Shown here in pieces: positions 60,401 through 64,000 of a DNA stretch of 64,000 nt. The stretch covers positions 744,001 through 808,000 of the forward strand of contig OZ239145.1 in NCBI GenBank assembly GCA_965194535.1, written 5' to 3'. Each line of letters starts with the position of its first letter. Within the stretch, counting starts at the first letter, position 1. The notes under the pieces are model-generated. The model was not told the DNA's origin and did no database searches. It was given only the letters and a program-made list of their open reading frames with translations. The translations under genes and the position numbers were made by a program. The DNA is from Verrucolacustris abundans. Lineage in GTDB: Bacteria; Verrucomicrobiota; Verrucomicrobiia; Methylacidiphilales; Verrucolacustridaceae.

Positions 60401-62996
60401 CGGTTTGATTCTGAGGTGCGAGGTGGGCAACGAGTTTAAGTCGCTGGGCTTCTCCTCCTGAAAGTTGGCTCAAGGGTTGGCCACAGCGTAGATATCCGAG
60501 CCCGACTTCGCTTAAAAGAGAGAGGGCTTGGCAGATTCTTTGGTGGCATTCACTTGCCCGGGGGGTGAGAGATTCGTCTGGGGCAAAGTGGAGGAGAGCC
60601 TCGGCGGCACTCATTTCGAGGAGTTGGCTGATGGATTTTCCACGGTAGGGAGAGGCTAGAACGTGGGGCTGGAAGCGGTGGCCTTCGCAGGTTGGGCATG
60701 TAACGAAGACATCTGAGAGAAATTGCATAGAGACTTTTTCGTATCCCATGCCTCCGCAACGCTCGCATCGACCCCCGCCTGCGTTGAAGGAGAAGGCGGA
60801 TGCGGCAAGTCCTGCGCTTTGGGCTTCCTCGGTTGAGGCGTAAAGTTCGCGAACGAGATCGTAAATATCGAGATAGAGTAGGGGGGTTGAGCGAGGGGTT
60901 TGGGATAGGGGGGATTGGTCCACAAGGAGAACATTGGAGATCGTGTCGTGTCCGGTCATGGATTTGACGGAAGGTGGATTTTCAACAGCCCGCCCCATTT
61001 GATGGAGAAGGGTTTTGTAAATGACCTCGTGGACGAGGGTGCTTTTGCCTGAACCGCTGACTCCAGAAACGGCGACAAGACGACGGAGAGGAAAGGAGGC
61101 AGTAAGATTTTTGAGATTATGGCAATCGGCTCCTTGGACACGGAGCCAAGGGTGACCTTTAGGTGGGCAGGGACGACGAGTGGTAGGCAGTGGAATTGTA
61201 CGACGGCCTGAGAGGTAGGCTCCTGTGGGAGAGTTTTTCACTTTGAGGAGACCTGCAGGTGCTCCTGCATAAAGGAGGTGACCCCCTTCACCTCCTGAGC
61301 CTGGGCCGAGTTCTAAGATGTTTTCGGCAGATCGAATAACCGTTTCATCGTGTTCGACAACTAGAACGGTGTTTCCTGCGGCTCGAAGCTCCCGCAGGAG
61401 ATCGAGGAGGCGTCCGGTATCTCGTGGGTGAAGGCCAATGCTAGGTTCATCCAGAACAAACAAGGTGCCTGTAAGGCCTGTGCCCAAGCAGCCGGTTAGG
61501 TTGACGCGCTGGAGTTCTCCTCCCGAGAGAGTGCGCGTGGGGCGATCCAGGGTGAGGTAGCCCAGTCCGACACTTAAGAGAAAGCGAAGTCGGTGACGGA
61601 TGTTTTCGAGTGGGGTTTGTGCTGAGACATCGTTGGTTTTGATTTTCTGAAGAAGGGTAGATAGCTCGGTTAAGGATAGGGAGTTGAGTTCAGGAAGTGT
61701 TTTCCCTGAGAGATGCCAGTACGTGGTTTCAGGGCGGTAGCGCTGGCCGCTACAGGTTGGGCAGGGGCGATAGGCGCGGTAGCGTGCGAGGAGGATACGG
61801 ACATGCATTTTGTAGGTTTTTGTTTCCAACCAGCGGAAAAAACCGCGAACTCCGTACCAGTCGCCTGAATCCCACAATTCAGAAAGTTCGCGACTTGAGC
61901 CATCTTGGCCTTCGAGGACAAATTTCTGGTGAGCGGGCGAGAGTTCGCAAAAGGGAACTTCCAAGGGGATGCGATGTTTGCGGCAGGCTTTTTCGAGATC
62001 CTGCTGGCACTCTTCGAAGCTGGCCGTTTGCCAAGGTTTTACGACGCCCCCGGCGATAGTGAGGGTGCGGTCGGGGAGAGCCAAAGATTCATCAATTTCG
62101 ATGATTCGACCAAATCCGCGGCAAGCTGGGCAAGCACCGAGGGGATGATTGAAAGAAAAGAGGGCGGGTGTGGGCTGGTGGAAATCACGTTGATCGCGTG
62201 GGCAATAGTAGCGATCCGAGAAGAGATGAACGTGGGAGGAGTCTTGAGTGAGGGATATTGCGGCTACACCCCGTCCGTATTTGAGGCAGGAGGTAATCGC
62301 TTCGATGAGTCGAGATTGAGAGGAGCGGGAGAGGGTTAGGCGATCTTGAATGACGTGGACGAGTAGATTTTGTTCCGGAGGAGTTTGTTTGAAGGCTTGG
62401 GCGAGGGCTTCAAGGCCCGTGGGTTCGTCGAGGCGATGGGGTTTTCCATTCAAGAGAGCTCGGCGGAATCCTTGGCGAGCGAGGAAGGCGGCGGCTTCGT
62501 CTGCAGGCGTTTTTTGTGGAAAAGGAATACGAAAGAGAAACCAAGCCTCTTGATTGGGGTGATTTTTGAAGAGTTCGCTCAGGATGGAGTGTGGAGTCCA
62601 AGGCTTGATGGGTTCAGAGCAGTCGGGGCAGGTGAGCTGAGCTAGCCGTGGAAAGATGAGTTTAAGGTGGTCTGCAATTTCTGTGACAGTACCGACGGTG
62701 CTGCGGGAAGAGCGAACCTGGTTACTTTGGCCAAGGGCGATGGCGGGAGGAATGCCTTCGATTCGATCGACGCGGGGTCGATCCATTCGCTCGAGGAACT
62801 GCCGGGTGTAGGGGCTGAAGGTTTCCGCATAACGGCGTTGGCCTTCGGCGTAGAGGGTGTCGAAGGCGAGGGAGGACTTTCCTGATCCGGATGGGCCCGT
62901 GAGGACATGAAACATGCCCAGAGGCAGGTCGAAGGTTAAGTTTTTGAGATTATTCTGGGTAGCGCCTTCGACTCGAATGAAACCGGATGTATGCAT
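57411..62996 (-). CDS. uvrA: Double-length excinuclease ABC subunit A
   Basis: 1861 residues, about twice normal UvrA (around 940). It is two complete UvrA units in tandem, each with two ABC ATPase cassettes. Four Walker A motifs are visible: GPSGSGKS at 34-41, then GVSGSGKS, GLSGSGKS and GVSGSGKS. ABC signatures include TLSGGELQRVNL, QLSGGEAQRLKL, TLSGGESQRIRL and TLSGGEAQRLKL. Zinc modules are present, such as CPACRGFG, CPTCSGQRY, CERCGGMG, CPSCQGARL and CPACDGAG. It finds bulky DNA damage for nucleotide excision repair; in this form one chain equals the usual dimer. Such fusions are known in Chlamydiae and relatives. Its promoter lies just upstream. Confidence 0.97.
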   Translation of the reverse strand: MHTSGFIRVEGATQNNLKNLTFDLPLGMFHVLTGPSGSGKSSLAFDTLYAEGQRRYAETFSPYTRQFLERMDRPRVDRIEGIPPAIALGQSNQVRSSRSTVGTVTEIADHLKLIFPRLAQLTCPDCSEPIKPWTPHSILSELFKNHPNQEAWFLFRIPFPQKTPADEAAAFLARQGFRRALLNGKPHRLDEPTGLEALAQAFKQTPPEQNLLVHVIQDRLTLSRSSQSRLIEAITSCLKYGRGVAAISLTQDSSHVHLFSDRYYCPRDQRDFHQPTPALFSFNHPLGACPACRGFGRIIEIDESLALPDRTLTIAGGVVKPWQTASFEECQQDLEKACRKHRIPLEVPFCELSPAHQKFVLEGQDGSSRELSELWDSGDWYGVRGFFRWLETKTYKMHVRILLARYRAYRPCPTCSGQRYRPETTYWHLSGKTLPELNSLSLTELSTLLQKIKTNDVSAQTPLENIRHRLRFLLSVGLGYLTLDRPTRTLSGGELQRVNLTGCLGTGLTGTLFVLDEPSIGLHPRDTGRLLDLLRELRAAGNTVLVVEHDETVIRSAENILELGPGSGGEGGHLLYAGAPAGLLKVKNSPTGAYLSGRRTIPLPTTRRPCPPKGHPWLRVQGADCHNLKNLTASFPLRRLVAVSGVSGSGKSTLVHEVIYKTLLHQMGRAVENPPSVKSMTGHDTISNVLLVDQSPLSQTPRSTPLLYLDIYDLVRELYASTEEAQSAGLAASAFSFNAGGGRCERCGGMGYEKVSMQFLSDVFVTCPTCEGHRFQPHVLASPYRGKSISQLLEMSAAEALLHFAPDESLTPRASECHQRICQALSLLSEVGLGYLRCGQPLSQLSGGEAQRLKLVAHLAPQNQTDETPRKGKKKSTSTPPNTSPLLILDEPTTGLHLDDVALLIRLLHRLVDQGASLLVIEHHMDVLKNADWVLDLGPEAGSAGGKLIASGVPEEVAQTPKSHTATFLAPLLSKKQTPSLRLHEVAPLSSKKISSEEMVVRGARHHNLKNFDLSIPRHKMVVVTGLSGSGKSTLAFDLLFSEGQRRYLDCLNTYARQFVEQLEKPDVDSILGLPPSVAIEQRTTRGGRKSTVATVTELYQFLRLLYAKLGVQHDPDTGEAAIRQNTSDIILRIQKQLKKSKRLDLLAPLIRGRKGFHTEIARWAVKKGYKLLRVDGKWVEPDKFQPLDRYKEHHIEVLVAQLAPKQKDLPILVSQALSLGKGTLYAIDRQGKSTIHSHHLFCPATGRSFDELDPRLFSFNSPHGWCSDCQGYGTIVAKPPEPDSEDEAEREQQLELAREEIPDGELLPCPSCQGARLNPIARSVRFAGKTIPEINSLSVRNFETFFSKVKFSGREAAIVRDIQPEILQRLAFLRKVGLDYLNLDRSAPTLSGGESQRIRLAAQLGSNLQGVLYVLDEPTIGLHPRDNQKLLGILRDLRDRGNSLVVVEHDEDTMRAADHIIDLGPGAGIHGGEIVAQGTWKEIDSKGRSATARLLGEPIQHPARGHRRPIDSSTSWIKIKGAKARNITGMDVSIPLHRLTALSGVSGSGKSTLVREILIPATSPERSRKDSRWESVRGADSIDRVVEVDQSPIGKTPRSTVATYLGLMDDLRTLFAALPISKQSGFTASHFSHNAGPGRCPACDGAGTIRVQMSFLPPADVRCEECNGMRWKPEILAIRYRDISIQQALALSAEKAAEFFAPHPRIATPCRLMTETGLGYLQLGQTSPTLSGGEAQRLKLVTELASAQIAADHAHAKGRARRPAHHLFLLEEPTVGLHLEDVRRLLELMHRLVESGHSVVVIEHHLDVLAEADYLIDIGPESGEAGGTIMAQGTPEQVASSKTSRTAPFLRTHLGRKGKT

Positions 62997-63005
62997 GGGG
63001 TGCGT

Positions 63006-63033
63006 ATATTAGCTCCATCTGGCGCGATAACAA
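63006..63033 (-). promoter_or_regulatory. Probable uvrA promoter
   Basis: On the minus strand TTGTTA (63033-63028), a 16-nt spacer, then TAATAT (63011-63006). Only nine bases separate it from the uvrA ATG at 62996, so the mRNA would have little or no leader. No LexA-type box was recognised. Confidence 0.45.
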
Positions 63034-63042
63034 ATGAGAGAG

Positions 63043-63070
63043 TTGGTATTCGTTAAAGAAAGTTTATAAC
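63043..63070 (+). promoter_or_regulatory. Probable promoter of DUF2062 gene
   Basis: TTGGTA (63043-63048), a 16-nt spacer, and TATAAC (63065-63070), 6 nt before GTG 63077. Divergent from the uvrA promoter. The predicted transcript start coincides with the start codon. Confidence 0.45.
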
Positions 63071-63076
63071 GGATTC

Positions 63077-63631
63077 GTGCAACATCGGCTCAAAAAGCTG
63101 CTTCACCGGATGAGGCTGAGTCCGGAACATATCCAGGCAGGGAAGGTGGGGAAGTGGTTGGGAAAGCACGGGGTGAATCCAGACCTATGGAGTTTTCGTA
63201 GGGGTCCAGTGGCGAGGGCGATGGTGGCGGGTTTGTTGCCTGCCACGAGTCCTTTCCTGGGGTTACATCATATTTTAGCGGTTGTGCTCGCAGTGCTTCT
63301 ACGAGCAAATGTGCCCACGGTGGTGGTGCTCCAAGCGGCAAATAACCCTTTGACGATTCCGATCTACTACACAATGGCGTATCAAGTAGGGGAAGTTTTG
63401 TTGGGTAGACCTGCGAAATATGAAACTCATATCGCGGAAAAGATTAAGCAACTAGATCAGACGGAGGGGATTCAAGCGAAACTGAGGATGTTGGCGGGGG
63501 AGTTGGCCATGGTGGCGGTTCCGTTGGTGGTGGGGTGTACCGTGATTGGGGTGGTCGTTTCAGTTGCCGGGTATGGGCTGATCTATGCGATATGGCCGGA
63601 TGAGCCCGGGGAAAAGAGGGAGGGAGGGTAG
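63077..63631 (+). CDS. DUF2062 membrane protein
   Basis: 184 residues from GTG 63077. DUF2062 features are a basic N-terminus (RLKKLLHRMRLSPEHIQAGK), a P-x-x-x-A-x-G segment ARAMVAGLLPATSPFLGLHH, and RANVPTVVVLQAANNPLTIP with the NP motif, followed by two further hydrophobic stretches. It is probably an inner-membrane protein of unknown function. Divergent from uvrA and convergent with the glpX-type gene. Confidence 0.88.
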   Translation: MQHRLKKLLHRMRLSPEHIQAGKVGKWLGKHGVNPDLWSFRRGPVARAMVAGLLPATSPFLGLHHILAVVLAVLLRANVPTVVVLQAANNPLTIPIYYTMAYQVGEVLLGRPAKYETHIAEKIKQLDQTEGIQAKLRMLAGELAMVAVPLVVGCTVIGVVVSVAGYGLIYAIWPDEPGEKREGG

Positions 63632-63658
63632 GTCTTCCGAGATAGAAGAAAAAATCAG

Positions 63659-64000
63659 CTAAACGGATCGTTCGCGTGAGGAACTACGAAGGTGGATGGT
63701 TTTGTGTTCGAGATCGTGAACTGCACGGATGTAGCGGACGGTACGACTGCGGGCGCGCATGAGGATTGAATGGGTGATGGCTTTGTGACCGATGAGTTTG
63801 ACCCCAGGTAAAAGAGGGCTTTCGATAATTCCTGTCGCGCAAAAGATCGCACTTTTTCCTGTTACGATATCAGCAGAGCGAAATATGGTTTGAATCTCTT
63901 TATCGGAAACGCCATGGACTTCGCGGGCTTTCGCTTCGGGATTGGGAAACCACATGCGAAGCTGGATTTCTCCTCCCAATGAGTGAAGAGCCGTGGCGGT
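63659..64000 (-). CDS. glpX: Class II fructose-1,6-bisphosphatase, C-terminal part
   Basis: Only the last 113 codons are in the window; the frame continues past the end (TALHSLGGEIQLRMWFP). GlpX signatures are LGGEIQLR, VTGKSAIFCATGIIESPLL, GHKAITHSILMRARS and TVRYIRAVHDL. It hydrolyses fructose-1,6-bisphosphate in gluconeogenesis, a direction that fits with growth on sugars entering as triose phosphates. In-frame TTG 63979 is not the true start. Confidence 0.9.
   Translation of the reverse strand, partial: TATALHSLGGEIQLRMWFPNPEAKAREVHGVSDKEIQTIFRSADIVTGKSAIFCATGIIESPLLPGVKLIGHKAITHSILMRARSRTVRYIRAVHDLEHKTIHLRSSSRERSV

Overview
The window looks like a chromosomal segment of a Verrucomicrobiota bacterium. 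Supporting signs are a double-length UvrA (also known from Chlamydiae and Planctomycetes), PEP-CTERM proteins, an H-X9-DG-type prepilin, LPS core genes (Kdo kinase-like and heptosyltransferase-like), a verrucomicrobial type of WA..DP repeat protein, and a large secreted glycoside hydrolase/sulfatase island. The exact order cannot be fixed from the sequence. No tRNA, rRNA, CRISPR array or transposase was seen.

Region 1 (1-17.6 kb) is a rhamnose-centred island. It holds a GH116/DUF608-type hydrolase (cut by the window edge), a small exported protein, an AraC-family regulator, two exported proteins sharing one extracellular module, a WbsX-type protein, a minus-strand operon (alpha-L-rhamnosidase, DUF6786-like protein, L-rhamnose mutarotase), and L-rhamnose isomerase followed by a beta-helix protein and a sulfatase. 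The main new observation is a repeated regulatory element in this region. It reads TGGCA-N16-TGGCA-N8-AAGG, with a 21-bp period as in AraC-type operators, and it ends 31-36 nt before the start codon of five transcription units plus one small ORF. I infer that the AraC-family protein at 3898-4806 uses these sites to co-ordinate the region.

Region 2 (17.8-42.6 kb) contains a LacI-family regulator, an 1840-residue exported protein with three nearly identical 252-residue repeats, two members of an unrecognised TIM-barrel-like secreted family, an (alpha/alpha)6-type hydrolase, a GH43-like protein and a divergent GH78 protein flanked by truncated gene copies, a PEP-CTERM protein and its tail-less paralogue, a second sulfatase, an AraA/FucI-type isomerase, the RhaT transporter and a lone prepilin. 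Candidate LacI-type operators lie upstream of four of these units. Sulfatases, rhamnosidases, RhaA, RhaM and RhaT together suggest use of a sulfated, rhamnose-containing polysaccharide. Rhamnulokinase and rhamnulose-1-phosphate aldolase are not in the window.

Region 3 (42.6-64 kb) is ordinary, tightly packed housekeeping DNA with many stop/start overlaps: an outer-membrane barrel protein, an LPS-core operon, class I fructose-bisphosphate aldolase with a PfkB kinase, YebC, a 54-residue DUF2256 protein, RluE, an FeS-type photolyase/cryptochrome, a GPP34 protein, a flippase-like membrane protein, the fused UvrA, DUF2062, and the C-terminal part of GlpX-type fructose-1,6-bisphosphatase.

Functions are assigned by reading motifs and recalled family features only. 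No database search was possible.
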